A DNA stretch of 64,000 bases from Leucobacter triazinivorans (GTDB lineage: Bacteria > Actinomycetota > Actinomycetes > Actinomycetales > Microbacteriaceae). Position 1 is the stretch's first letter, and each line of letters begins with the position of its first letter. Below the pieces are notes generated by a model. The model was not told the origin of the DNA and searched no databases. It was given only the letters and a program-made list of their open reading frames with translations. Location of the stretch: the NCBI RefSeq assembly GCF_004208635.1, contig NZ_CP035806.1, positions 2,976,001 through 3,040,000 on the forward strand, written 5' to 3'. Shown here piece after piece: positions 42,672-51,110 of the stretch. The position numbers and the translations under genes were made by a program.

Positions 42672-43838
42672 GTGTCCACGCTCACCACCGTTCTCGGCCG
42701 GATCGACTCCGGCTCTCTCGAGACCGTGCTCGCCGCGGAAACCCTGCTGTGCGCGCCGGCCGATGACCCGGGGCCCTGCGGGCGGCCGGCGACCGACGCG
42801 GCATTCGAGCGTGCACCGGTGACGATGGAGCGGCTCGGCCGGCTGATGCTGGGGGCGGAGAACCGCGACGACCGCACGCTCGCGGGCGCGGACGCCGAGG
42901 CCGCGCTGGACGGCCTCGCGGCCACCGTCTCGCACGGTGCGCTCACCGGTGACGTCTCGCACGGTGCACACACCGGCAACGGCCGACCCGTTCCGCGCCC
43001 CGCCGCGGCGGTCGTCGTGCTGGCGGGACGCGGATCGACCGCGACTCCCGCGCTGCTCGCCGCGCTCAGCCGGGCGAGCGGCGTGGCGCTGGTGCGCGGC
43101 GTCGACGGCTCCCAGGGGCCGCACGGTGCGGCCTGCGGAGCTGCTCCGGAGCTCGTCGCCGAGCGCATCGCCGCCGCGCTGTGCGCCGCGGAGCACGCGG
43201 CGGGCGCGGTCGGTGCGCTGCCGCTGCCAGCCCCGGATCCCGCCGCCGACCCGGCGGATGCGGCGCGCATCGAGGCGGCGGCGGGAGCGGCGCGCGCGGC
43301 GGGCGCCGCGCTGGTGCTCGCGCCGCGCGAAGACCCCTGGGGTATCGCGATCGCCGACGAGCCCGGTCGCGGGTCACTGCTCCGCGCGCTCGCCGCCGTC
43401 GATGCCGCGGGGCTCGAACGCGACCGGGTGATCCTGGGCGGTGCGGCGGCGTGCATCGCCCGGCGCGACGGCCGCGGCGCACCGCTCGCCGGCGTCGATC
43501 CCGCGCGTCTCGACGCGCTGCTCGGCCTCGGCACCGCGATCTGCTTCGACGATCTGGGGAGGATCCCGAACGTGCGCACCGCGGTCTCCGACCACGATGT
43601 CGCACTGGCGGTTCTGCGAGCCGCCGAGCGAGGGGACGCGTCGCGGATCCTGCTCAGCAGCGGGATCCGCAACAAGCATCGTCTCACCGCGTACGGGGGC
43701 ACCGGGCTCGAGTTCGTCCCGGAGCGATTCCTGCCTTACCTCCGCGGGCTCGGGGCGAACGACGCGCTGCTGCGCGCGGTCGGCGGAGCCAACGCGGCCG
43801 GTGTGCTCGCGCGCGCGACGACGGAGCAGACATCGTGA
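42672..43838 (+). CDS. phosphotriesterase-like protein lacking metal ligands
   Basis: A 388-residue protein homologous along its length to the next gene. The opening VLGRIDSGSLETVL aligns with VLGPVSPQALGTTL, and the end LTAYGGTGLEFVPERFLPYLRGLG matches the family's C-terminus. The HxH metal box (MHEH in the neighbour) reads AAET at residues 21-24. The strands that should carry two His and one Asp read LVLAPRE, VILGGAA and LLSSG. It should not bind the binuclear metal centre, so it is probably a pseudoenzyme or partner subunit. The GTG start has no clear ribosome site; coupling to the gene 19 bp upstream is likely. Confidence 0.75.
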   Translation: MSTLTTVLGRIDSGSLETVLAAETLLCAPADDPGPCGRPATDAAFERAPVTMERLGRLMLGAENRDDRTLAGADAEAALDGLAATVSHGALTGDVSHGAHTGNGRPVPRPAAAVVVLAGRGSTATPALLAALSRASGVALVRGVDGSQGPHGAACGAAPELVAERIAAALCAAEHAAGAVGALPLPAPDPAADPADAARIEAAAGAARAAGAALVLAPREDPWGIAIADEPGRGSLLRALAAVDAAGLERDRVILGGAAACIARRDGRGAPLAGVDPARLDALLGLGTAICFDDLGRIPNVRTAVSDHDVALAVLRAAERGDASRILLSSGIRNKHRLTAYGGTGLEFVPERFLPYLRGLGANDALLRAVGGANAAGVLARATTEQTS

Positions 43839-45025
43839 CCGGCGCGCACACCGGGGCTCGGGGTCGTCCGGGCGAGGCCCCGGGGCATCGATCCGCGGGG
43901 CTCGACACCCGTGTGATCCCGGATCGCGACGCGCGGGTGATCCCGACCCTCGACTCCCTCGTGATCCCGAACCTCGAGGGCCTCGTGCAGACCGTGCTCG
44001 GCCCGGTGTCGCCGCAGGCGCTCGGCACCACGCTGATGCACGAGCACCTCTTCCTCGACATCCGTCGTCCGGCGCACTCCCGCAACCCGCGGCCGGGCGA
44101 GTGGGAGCCGCAGGCCCGGGATCCGCTGACGCTCGCGAATCTCGCCGCGGTGCGCGGCGGCCGCCCCAATGCCGACAACGACGTTCTCGGGGATCTCGCG
44201 GAGATGCTCGACGAGATCGGCGATTTCGCGCGTCAGGGCGGTGGCGCGATGGTCGAGGTGACGAGCGCGGGCATCGGGCGCGATCCGCGGGCGCTCGCCC
44301 GGCTGAGCCGCGCGTCGGGGCTGCATCTCGTGATGGGCGCCGGGTGGTATCAGCGGGACCTCCACCCCGCGGACTTCCCGGACCGGACCCTCGAAGACCT
44401 CACGGCCGAGATCGTGCGCGATCTCGTCGTGGGGGTCGACGGGACCGGGATCCGATCCGGCATCATCGGAGAGGTGGGAGCCGAGGGCGATCCCGTGGAT
44501 CCGCAGGAGATGCGCAGCGTGCGCGCTGCGGGCCGGGCCGCGGCGATCACGGGCGCGCCGATCACCCTGCACATGGGCGGCTTCGGCGAGGCCAAGCTGC
44601 GCGTGCTCGACGCGCTCGAGGAGGAGGGGGCTGATCCCCGATCCGTGATCTTCGGACACGCCGGATCCATCGCCGACGACATGCACCTCGCCAGGCGCCT
44701 GCTCGCGCGCGGGGCGTCCGTCGAAGCCGACTTCCTCGGCACGACGGGCAGTCCCTGGGGCACGCTCTTCCCGTTCACCGATCGCACCGCGGCGCGCGGC
44801 TTCGCCGAGCTCGTCGCCGACGGCTGGGGCGCGCAGCTGGTGCTCGGCGGTGACGTCTGCCAGCGGGTGCAGCTGCGCCGCTGCGGCGGGCACGGCTACG
44901 GATACGTCGTGGAGCACTTCCTGCCGACGCTGGCGGAGTTCGGGGTGGGGCCGGCCGACCTCGACCGGATCATGGTCGAGAACCCGGCACGGCTGCTGGC
45001 CTTCCGGGCGCCGCGGGCGGCGTGA
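43835..45025 (+). CDS. phosphotriesterase-like metal-dependent hydrolase/lactonase
   Basis: A 396-residue amidohydrolase-superfamily enzyme with a full metal set: His69 and His71 (MHEH), Glu213 in IIGEVG as the bridging ligand, His246 (TLHMG), His275 (FGHAG) and Asp340 (LGGDV). Members hydrolyse phosphotriesters or, more often, lactones. The GTG overlaps the pseudoenzyme stop (GTGA). The first ~50 residues are a repetitive leader (RVIP, RVIP, LVIP), and the fold starts near residue 50. It forms one operon with the two degenerate proteins upstream. Confidence 0.9.
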   Translation: MTGAHTGARGRPGEAPGHRSAGLDTRVIPDRDARVIPTLDSLVIPNLEGLVQTVLGPVSPQALGTTLMHEHLFLDIRRPAHSRNPRPGEWEPQARDPLTLANLAAVRGGRPNADNDVLGDLAEMLDEIGDFARQGGGAMVEVTSAGIGRDPRALARLSRASGLHLVMGAGWYQRDLHPADFPDRTLEDLTAEIVRDLVVGVDGTGIRSGIIGEVGAEGDPVDPQEMRSVRAAGRAAAITGAPITLHMGGFGEAKLRVLDALEEEGADPRSVIFGHAGSIADDMHLARRLLARGASVEADFLGTTGSPWGTLFPFTDRTAARGFAELVADGWGAQLVLGGDVCQRVQLRRCGGHGYGYVVEHFLPTLAEFGVGPADLDRIMVENPARLLAFRAPRAA

Positions 45026-45115
45026 GTCGGCGGCGTGAGGCGGCGGTCTGGGGCGGCGGCGCACGGCAGAAGCCCGAGAGCGGCCGCCGCGTGCGTCAGG
45101 GCCTCGGACTGAACA

Positions 45116-45712
45116 TCAGTCGGCGCGACGCAGACGCGCGATGAAGTCGGTGACCTGCGCGTCGAGCACGGCGACGCTCATGTGCTCGGGGCTGACCACC
45201 CGCACCACCGTGGCGCCGATGTTCATCATGACGATCTCGTCGACGAGCTGCTCGTCCGGGGTCGCGGTGACGATGTCGCCGTCCTCGCGGCCCTCCCGCA
45301 GGTACTGCCGGTGCATGGCCTTCCAGGAGTCGAGGTGCTCGCTGTAGCCGTGGTCGAGCTCCGGGCTGAACGCGCACCGCTCCCAGAACGAGAGCAGCAC
45401 CCGGGCCGCGGTGGCGTCGCCCTCCTCGATCGGCAGGGTGAAGCGCATCGACATCTCGAGCGCCTCGATGCCGCGCCGGCCCGCGACGTGTGCGGCGAGA
45501 CGGTCTCCGAGGCCGTGCAGCGACCGTTCGTAGGCGCCCTTGATGATCTGGTCCTTGCCCGTGAAGTAGTGCTTCAGCGCACCGTTCGCGAATCCGGCGC
45601 GCGCGGCGATCTCGCGCATCGTCGCGGCTTCGATGCCTCCCTCGACGATCAGTTCCCAGGTGACGTCGACGATGTCGCTCCGTCGCTGATCGTGGTCGAT
45701 GATCTTCGGCAT
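45116..45712 (-). CDS. TetR/AcrR family regulator
   Basis: A 198-residue repressor. The helix-turn-helix TMREIAARAGFANGALKHYFTGKDQI lies at residues ~31-56; the ligand domain is of the BetI-like type. It opens with PKIIDHDQRRSDIV, close to the second TetR at 47622 (PKIVDHDERRAHIV), so the two are paralogues. It is convergent with the phosphotriesterase operon and divergent from the GMC gene. It is the best candidate for the TTCTAC-N4-GTAGAA sites; this is inference. GAAGGA precedes the ATG. Confidence 0.9.
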   Translation of the reverse strand: MPKIIDHDQRRSDIVDVTWELIVEGGIEAATMREIAARAGFANGALKHYFTGKDQIIKGAYERSLHGLGDRLAAHVAGRRGIEALEMSMRFTLPIEEGDATAARVLLSFWERCAFSPELDHGYSEHLDSWKAMHRQYLREGREDGDIVTATPDEQLVDEIVMMNIGATVVRVVSPEHMSVAVLDAQVTDFIARLRRAD

Positions 45713-45930
45713 GGCGGCGTCCTTCGGCGTGCGGCGAGTTTTTCTCCTCCAGTGTAGACGAACCGGGCCGCCAACGGTCGGCTCGCGGCCGGGCGACGTC
45801 TGTTGCGCTGGAGCGCACGCGCGTTGATCGACCGGGCACGACCGGCAGCCGGTGCTCGACCGTCGCTTCGTGTCGGTGCGATGCTTGAATGGACTGTGCG
45901 GCGAGGGTGCCGCGAGCGAGAGGAGTTCTG

Positions 45931-47517
45931 ATGTCGAGTCAGTCCGGATCGGCCGCGCGGCCGAACAGCGTGATCGTGGTGGGTGCGGGGTCGGCCGGTT
46001 CCGTGGTCGCCCGTCGCCTCACCGACGCCGGGGTGGAGGTGACGCTTCTCGAGGCCGGGGGCGAGGACACCAACCCCGCGATCCACGACCTGAGCCGAAT
46101 GGGCGAGCTGTGGCACAGTCCCGACGACTGGGACTACTACACGGTGCCGCAGGAGGGCGCCGGCGGGCACCGCCTGCACTGGCCGCGGGGCAAGGTGCTG
46201 GGCGGATCCCACTCGTTGAACGCCATGATCTGGGTGCGTTGCGTGCCCGGCGACTTCGACCACTGGGCTTCCCTCGGCAACCCGGGCTGGGAGTGGGAGA
46301 GCGTGCTCCCCGTCTACCGGGACATCGAGAACTACCGGGGCGCGGGGGATCCCGAGTGGCACGGCACCGACGGCCTGCTCGACGTCACCGACGAGTACGA
46401 GCTGTCGCCGATCCAGGCGTCGATCATCGATGCCGCGGTGGAGGAGGGGCTGCCGCGCAATCCCGACTACAACGGTGCGTCGATCGAGGGCGTGTCGCAG
46501 CAGCAGGTGACGATTCGGGATGGCAAGCGCCTCAACACCTACATGGCGTACGTGAAGCCGGTGCGGGATCGCCTCACCCTCGAGGTGGGCTGCCACGTGC
46601 ACGAGCTGATCTTCGCCGACGAGGCCGACGCGCCCGAGGGCGGCCGGCCCCGGGTTGTCGGTGTGCGCTTCGCCCAGGGCGGGCGGCTGCGCGAGCTGTT
46701 CGCCGACGAGGTGATCCTCGCCGCAGGTGCGATCGATTCGCCGCGGGTGCTGCTGCGCAGCGGGATCGGCCCCGCCGACGAGCTGGGCGAAGTGGGGATC
46801 GCGTCGCGCGTCGACCTGCCCGGCGTGGGCAAGAACCTGCACGACCACTACCTCGCGCCCGTGATCTTCGACACCGCCGCGCCCATCGACCCGCCCCGCG
46901 AGGGCGTGTCGGTGACCCAGTCCCACCTGTTCTGGAAGAGCCGGGAGGATCTGGATCGCCCCGATACGCAGCCGATCTTGTTCTCGGTGCCCATGTACGG
47001 CGACTTCCTCGAGCCCCAGGGCGGCAACGGCTTCTCGCTGATGGCCGGACTCGTGACCCCGGAGTCGCGGGGCGAGATCCGGCTGTCCGGGCCGAATCCC
47101 GAGGATCCGCTGCTGCTGGACCCGCACGCGCTGGAGCACGAGGACGACGTCGCGTCGCTCGTCGCCTCGGTGCGTCAGTGCCGCCGCATCGGCCGGCAGC
47201 CGGCGCTCGCGGCCGCGCCGGCGGACGGCGGCTGGGGCGCCACGGAGATGTACCCCGGTCCCGAGGTGGGGGATGGTGAGGATCTCGTGGAGTACGTGCG
47301 CAACACGCTCGCGACGTATCACCACCAGGTCGGCACCTGCAAGATGGGTGTCGACGAGCTGGCCGTCGTGTCGCCGCGGCTCGCGGTGCACGGGGTGGAC
47401 GGGCTGCGGGTGATCGACGCGTCGATCATGCCCCGCGTCACGACGGGCAACACGAACGCCCCGTCGGTGCTGATCGGCGAGCTCGGCGCGCGGTTCGTGC
47501 TGAACGGGGAGCGGTAG
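45931..47517 (+). CDS. GMC-family FAD oxidoreductase
   Basis: A 528-residue flavoenzyme of the glucose-methanol-choline family, oxidising a primary or secondary alcohol. The FAD motif GAGSAGSVVARRLTDAG is near the N-terminus, and the GMC boxes PRGKVLGGSHSLNAM and GAIDSPRVLLRSGIGP follow. The catalytic His is in YHHQVGTCKMG and the partner Asn in TTGNTNAPS. GAGAGGAG precedes the ATG. It lies between two TetR genes and is probably controlled by one of them. It could feed the alcohol/aldehyde steps of the neighbouring cluster. Confidence 0.92.
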   Translation: MSSQSGSAARPNSVIVVGAGSAGSVVARRLTDAGVEVTLLEAGGEDTNPAIHDLSRMGELWHSPDDWDYYTVPQEGAGGHRLHWPRGKVLGGSHSLNAMIWVRCVPGDFDHWASLGNPGWEWESVLPVYRDIENYRGAGDPEWHGTDGLLDVTDEYELSPIQASIIDAAVEEGLPRNPDYNGASIEGVSQQQVTIRDGKRLNTYMAYVKPVRDRLTLEVGCHVHELIFADEADAPEGGRPRVVGVRFAQGGRLRELFADEVILAAGAIDSPRVLLRSGIGPADELGEVGIASRVDLPGVGKNLHDHYLAPVIFDTAAPIDPPREGVSVTQSHLFWKSREDLDRPDTQPILFSVPMYGDFLEPQGGNGFSLMAGLVTPESRGEIRLSGPNPEDPLLLDPHALEHEDDVASLVASVRQCRRIGRQPALAAAPADGGWGATEMYPGPEVGDGEDLVEYVRNTLATYHHQVGTCKMGVDELAVVSPRLAVHGVDGLRVIDASIMPRVTTGNTNAPSVLIGELGARFVLNGER

Positions 47518-47526
47518 GCGGAGACC

Positions 47527-47613
47527 CCGCCGGTTGAGCGGAGCGCAGCGGAGTCGGAACCGCGGATCGCGTCGGGTTTCGACCTCCTCGTTCCTCGGTC
47601 GCTCAACCGGCGG
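47527..47613. repeat. intergenic inverted repeat, family C copy 1
   Basis: The outer arms CCGCCGGTTGAGCG (47527-47540) and CGCTCAACCGGCGG (47600-47613) are exact complements. Inner words GGAGTCGGAAC and GTTTCGACCTCC also pair in part. It lies between convergent genes and probably ends both transcripts. Confidence 0.75.
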
Positions 47614-47621
47614 AGCCGCCG

Positions 47622-48242
47622 TCAGGCGGTGCGCGAGCGCTCGGCGCCGCGGTCGGCGTGCAGGGCGTCGAGGATGGAGTCGATGCTCGCGAGCAGGCTG
47701 GCCTCATCGGCCGACTCGGGGACGAGCACGGCCATCATCTGCCAACCGGCGTTGTGCGCGGAGACGCGGTTGACCCCGTCTTCGATGACCAGGGTGGGGT
47801 CGAGCTCCCCGTCGTCGCGCGCCTCGACGAGGAAGCGCCGGATCAGCTCCCGGCGGCGCGTGATGTTCTCGTGGTGGATCTCCCACAGCTCCTGATCCTG
47901 CGCTGCCCGGTCCCAGAAGGAGAGTACGACGCGCGCCCGTTCCGGGCCGTCCGCTTCGAAGGGGAGCAGTTCGAGGAACATCTGTCGCAGGGCCTGCAGG
48001 CCGCGCACCCCCTCCACCCGCTGGAGGGTGCGCTCGTGCGAGCCCTGGAACACCTGCAGGAACGCGGCGGTGAGCAGACTCTTCTTGTCGGGGAAGTAGC
48101 GCGCGATCGCCCCGTGCGCGTATCCGGCCTCGGCTGCGATCTCGCGCATGGTGACCCGGTCGAAGCCGTCTCGAATGATGATCTGCGTGACGGCCTCGAC
48201 GATGTGCGCGCGGCGTTCGTCGTGGTCGACGATCTTCGGCAT
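47622..48242 (-). CDS. TetR/AcrR family regulator
   Basis: A 206-residue repressor with helix-turn-helix TMREIAAEAGYAHGAIARYFPDKKSL and a BetI-like C-terminal domain. It is divergent from the ABC transporter-sulfatase-amidase operon. Two palindromes TCACC(A/G)-N2-(T)GGTGA lie in the 226 bp between, one near each start, which is the usual layout for a self-regulated TetR and its target operon. Confidence 0.9.
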   Translation of the reverse strand: MPKIVDHDERRAHIVEAVTQIIIRDGFDRVTMREIAAEAGYAHGAIARYFPDKKSLLTAAFLQVFQGSHERTLQRVEGVRGLQALRQMFLELLPFEADGPERARVVLSFWDRAAQDQELWEIHHENITRRRELIRRFLVEARDDGELDPTLVIEDGVNRVSAHNAGWQMMAVLVPESADEASLLASIDSILDALHADRGAERSRTA

Positions 48243-48331
48243 GGTGCGGGCTCCTTCCGCGGGTCCTGTGCTCGATCATAGGGTCACGCGCGCTGGATGC
48301 GCGGTCTCCGGGCGACACTCGAAGTTTATTA

Positions 48332-48345
48332 TCACCAAGTGGTGA
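48332..48345. promoter_or_regulatory. TetR-type operator near the regulator gene
   Basis: TCACCA-AG-TGGTGA, perfect arms of six. Flanking TTATxA and CTAAT extend the similarity to the second site. It lies 90 bp upstream of the tetR start. Confidence 0.75.
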
Positions 48346-48398
48346 CTAATCGTTATCCGCTCGTTACCGAAGGGGAGTCGCTGGAGATTATCCTTTAG

Positions 48399-48412
48399 TC
48401 ACCGATTGGTGA
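48399..48412. promoter_or_regulatory. TetR-type operator near the transporter operon
   Basis: TCACCG-AT-TGGTGA, one mismatch from TCACCA-N2-TGGTGA, inside TTTAGTCACCGATTGGTGATTAAA-type symmetry. It is 67 bp centre to centre from the first site and 57 bp before the binding-protein start. Confidence 0.75.
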
Positions 48413-48468
48413 TTAAACGGATCGGCGAACCTCAACGGGAGTGCCTCCCACCGACGAAGGAGTCGTTC

Positions 48469-49485
48469 ATGCAGAAATCCAACCGCCTCGCCGCCGGCAT
48501 CGCGCTCGCGGCCTCGGCCGTCCTCGCCCTCGCGGGCTGCTCGTCCGGGACCTCCGGTCAGGACGACGCCGGCTCGGACGCCATGGACGGCGGCGAGCTC
48601 ACGACGCTGAGCGTGGCGACCATCGGCCTCACGTCCGACGGCAGCCTCCTCACCGGCATCGAGCAAGGCTTCTTCGAGGAGGAGGGGCTCGAGATCGAGA
48701 CCTCGATCGTCGCCAACCCGCCCGCGGGCCTCGCCGCGGTGCAGAGCGGGCAGGTCGACATCGCCTACTCCCCGAGCATCCCGCTGCTCAACGCGCTCAG
48801 CCAGGGCGTGCCCATCCAGGTGATCGGCGCGGCCGACGGGTATCCCGACGACCCCGCGGAGATCGACGACCCCGCCGAGTTCGACGACACCGGGCTCTTC
48901 GCCGCGGTCGACAGCGGCATCGAGTCGATCGAGGATCTCGACGGCAAGACGATCGCGATCCCCGCGCGCAAGGCGCAGCTGGAGGTCGTCATCGCAGGCG
49001 AGCTCGAGAAGGCCGGGATCGACCCGGCGAGCGGCGTCAACTGGGTGGTGCTCGACTTCACCTCCGCCGTGGCCGGGCTCAAGAACGGCACGGTCGACGC
49101 CGCCGGCCTCGTGAGCCCCTTCACCACCGAGGCGGCAGAGGCGGGCGCGACCCAGCTCTCCGCGCCGTCGATCGGCTTCTTCGAGACCGGTGCGACCGGC
49201 CTGTGGACCGCCGGCACGGCGACCGTCGAGGAGAAGGGCGAGGCCATCGCCGCATTCCAGCGCGCGATCGTCAAGTCGAACGAGTACGCCACGGCCAACC
49301 CGGAGGAGGCGATCCAGGCAGGCCTCGACTACACGGGATCGACGCTGACGGTCGACCAGGTCAAGACCCCGGTCTGGCCCCTGGTGGTGAACCCGGAAGA
49401 CCTGGAGCGCCCCAACGAGAAGATGGTCGCCCTCGGCTTCCTGCCCCAGCCGGTCGATCTCGACGGCGTGATCCTGCAGGGCTGA
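48469..49485 (+). CDS. ABC transporter substrate-binding lipoprotein, NMT1/SsuA type
   Basis: A 338-residue lipoprotein with lipobox LAGC at the end of a signal peptide. It has the NMT1/SsuA-like fold (GIEQGFFEEEGLEIETS, LAAVQSGQVDIAYSPS). Relatives bind sulfonates, nitrate, pyrimidine precursors or aromatic acids. GAAGGAG lies six bases before the ATG. It leads the operon with two permeases, an ATPase, a sulfatase and an amidase, so a sulfated or amide-containing compound is a reasonable ligand; this is inference. Confidence 0.92.
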   Translation: MQKSNRLAAGIALAASAVLALAGCSSGTSGQDDAGSDAMDGGELTTLSVATIGLTSDGSLLTGIEQGFFEEEGLEIETSIVANPPAGLAAVQSGQVDIAYSPSIPLLNALSQGVPIQVIGAADGYPDDPAEIDDPAEFDDTGLFAAVDSGIESIEDLDGKTIAIPARKAQLEVVIAGELEKAGIDPASGVNWVVLDFTSAVAGLKNGTVDAAGLVSPFTTEAAEAGATQLSAPSIGFFETGATGLWTAGTATVEEKGEAIAAFQRAIVKSNEYATANPEEAIQAGLDYTGSTLTVDQVKTPVWPLVVNPEDLERPNEKMVALGFLPQPVDLDGVILQG

Positions 49486-49494
49486 CCCACGACC

Positions 49495-50274
49495 ATGCGA
49501 GACTCTCGACTGCTCAATTCCGGCATCGGCGCGCTGGGCGCCGTGGCGGCGATCGGCCTCTGGCAGTTCGCCGCTACGGCGGGGCCGCTGGCCGACTCGC
49601 CGCTGCCGACCGCCGTGGATGCGTTCCGCGCGTTCTTCGGCCTGCTCGGCACTCCCGAGATGTGGATGGCGACCTGGGACACCGTGTACATGGCGCTCGT
49701 GGGCCTCATCGTCGCGACGGTGGCGGGCGTGCTGCTGGGTGTGGGCATCGGCGTCTCGCCGCTCGCCATGCACGCCACGCGCGTGCCGCTCGAGTTCTTG
49801 AAGCCGATCCCGCCGATCGTGATCCTGCCGGTGGTGGTGCTCGTGCTCGGCCCGACCGCGGGCATGGGCGTGTTCCTCGTGTTCATGGGCTGCTTCGTGT
49901 CGATCGTGGTGCAGTCGTCGGCCGGGGTCTTCGACACCGACCCGGTGGCGAAGGCGACCGGGCAGTCGTACGGCCTCGGTTCGGGCGAGATCCTCGGGCG
50001 CATCGTGCTGCCGAGCGCCCTGCCCTACATCGGCACGGCGGTGCGGGTGGCGGCGCCCACCGCGCTCATCGTCGCGGTGGTGGCCGGGCTGCTGGGCGGG
50101 GGCCCCGGGCTCGGGCAGAGCCTGCTGCTCGCCCAGATCACCGGCAACCAGGATCAGCTGTTCGCCTACGTGCTGATCCTCGGCGTGCTCGGCCTCATCG
50201 TGCAGGGACTCAGCCAGTGGGGCGAGCGGCGCCTGCTGCACTGGCATCCCCAGTATCGGAAGCAGGTGGTGTGA
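49495..50274 (+). CDS. ABC transporter permease, SsuC/TauC type (first)
   Basis: A 259-residue permease with about six membrane segments. The EAA loop is near SYGLGSGEILGRIVLPSALPYIG. It starts 9 bp after the binding-protein gene and ends in a TGATG overlap with the second permease. Importers of this family normally use one permease gene as a homodimer. Confidence 0.9.
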   Translation: MRDSRLLNSGIGALGAVAAIGLWQFAATAGPLADSPLPTAVDAFRAFFGLLGTPEMWMATWDTVYMALVGLIVATVAGVLLGVGIGVSPLAMHATRVPLEFLKPIPPIVILPVVVLVLGPTAGMGVFLVFMGCFVSIVVQSSAGVFDTDPVAKATGQSYGLGSGEILGRIVLPSALPYIGTAVRVAAPTALIVAVVAGLLGGGPGLGQSLLLAQITGNQDQLFAYVLILGVLGLIVQGLSQWGERRLLHWHPQYRKQVV

Positions 50275-51110
50275 TGACGTTCACCTCGACCGTCCTCGTG
50301 CGCACGCGCGAGGCCCGACGCCAGAAGCGCAGCGGTCTGCCCAAGTGGGTGCTGATCGGCGCCGAGATCCTCGTGCCGATCCTGCTGCTGGCCCTGTGGT
50401 GGGTGGCCTCGGCGGGCTCGACGAACACCTTCTTCCCGCCGCTGCAGACGATCCTCCAGCGCCTCGTCGAGCTGCTCGGCACGCCGATGTTCTGGGGCGA
50501 CGTGGGATCCTCGGTGGGCAACCTGGTGCTCTCGTTCGTGCTGGCCTGCGCGATCGGCGTGCTGCTGGGCATCGTGCTCGGCACCTCGCGCTGGCTCTCC
50601 GCGCTCGTCGAGCCGACCATCCACTTCTTCCGCGCCATCCCGCCGGTCGCGCTCGTGCCGATCTTCGTGTCGCTCATCGGATTCGGCAACGAGACCCGAA
50701 TCCTCGCCATCACGCTCTCGGCGCTGTTCCCCGTGCTCATCTCGACGATCGACGGCATCCACGCCACCGATCCCGACCGACGCGCCGTGGGGCAGATCTA
50801 CCGCCTGAGCCGCTGGGACCGCGTCTTCTCGGTCGCCCTTCCCGAGGCGAGCCCGCGCATCCTGTCGGGCATGCAGGTGAGCCTGATCACGGCCTTCGTC
50901 GTGATGGTCGCGAGCGAGATGCTCGGCTCCTCCAACGGCCTCGGGGCCCGGACGCTGCTCGCGCAGCAGTCCTTCATGATCGCCGACATGTGGGTCGGGA
51001 TCCTCGTGCTGGGCATCATCGGCTACGCCGCCACCGCCCTGCTCTCCCTCTTCCGGCGCCGCGTGCTGCGCTGGTACATCGCGATCCGACAGCAGGAGAA
51101 GAACCTATGA
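50274..51110 (+). CDS. ABC transporter permease, SsuC/TauC type (second)
   Basis: A 278-residue permease of the same family, with EAA loop QIYRLSRWDRVFSVALPEASPRIL. Its sequence differs widely from the first, so it is not a recent duplicate. The two probably form a heterodimer. It overlaps the ATPase gene by ATGA. Confidence 0.9.
   Translation: MTFTSTVLVRTREARRQKRSGLPKWVLIGAEILVPILLLALWWVASAGSTNTFFPPLQTILQRLVELLGTPMFWGDVGSSVGNLVLSFVLACAIGVLLGIVLGTSRWLSALVEPTIHFFRAIPPVALVPIFVSLIGFGNETRILAITLSALFPVLISTIDGIHATDPDRRAVGQIYRLSRWDRVFSVALPEASPRILSGMQVSLITAFVVMVASEMLGSSNGLGARTLLAQQSFMIADMWVGILVLGIIGYAATALLSLFRRRVLRWYIAIRQQEKNL

Noticed and set aside
42672-43838. Active phosphotriesterase
   Set aside because: All metal-ligand positions seen in the adjacent paralogue are replaced.
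45742-45759. Fifth TTCTAC/GTAGAA operator upstream of the tetR at 45116
   Set aside because: The half-sites TTCTCC and GTAGAC have the wrong spacing (six bases) and three mismatches.
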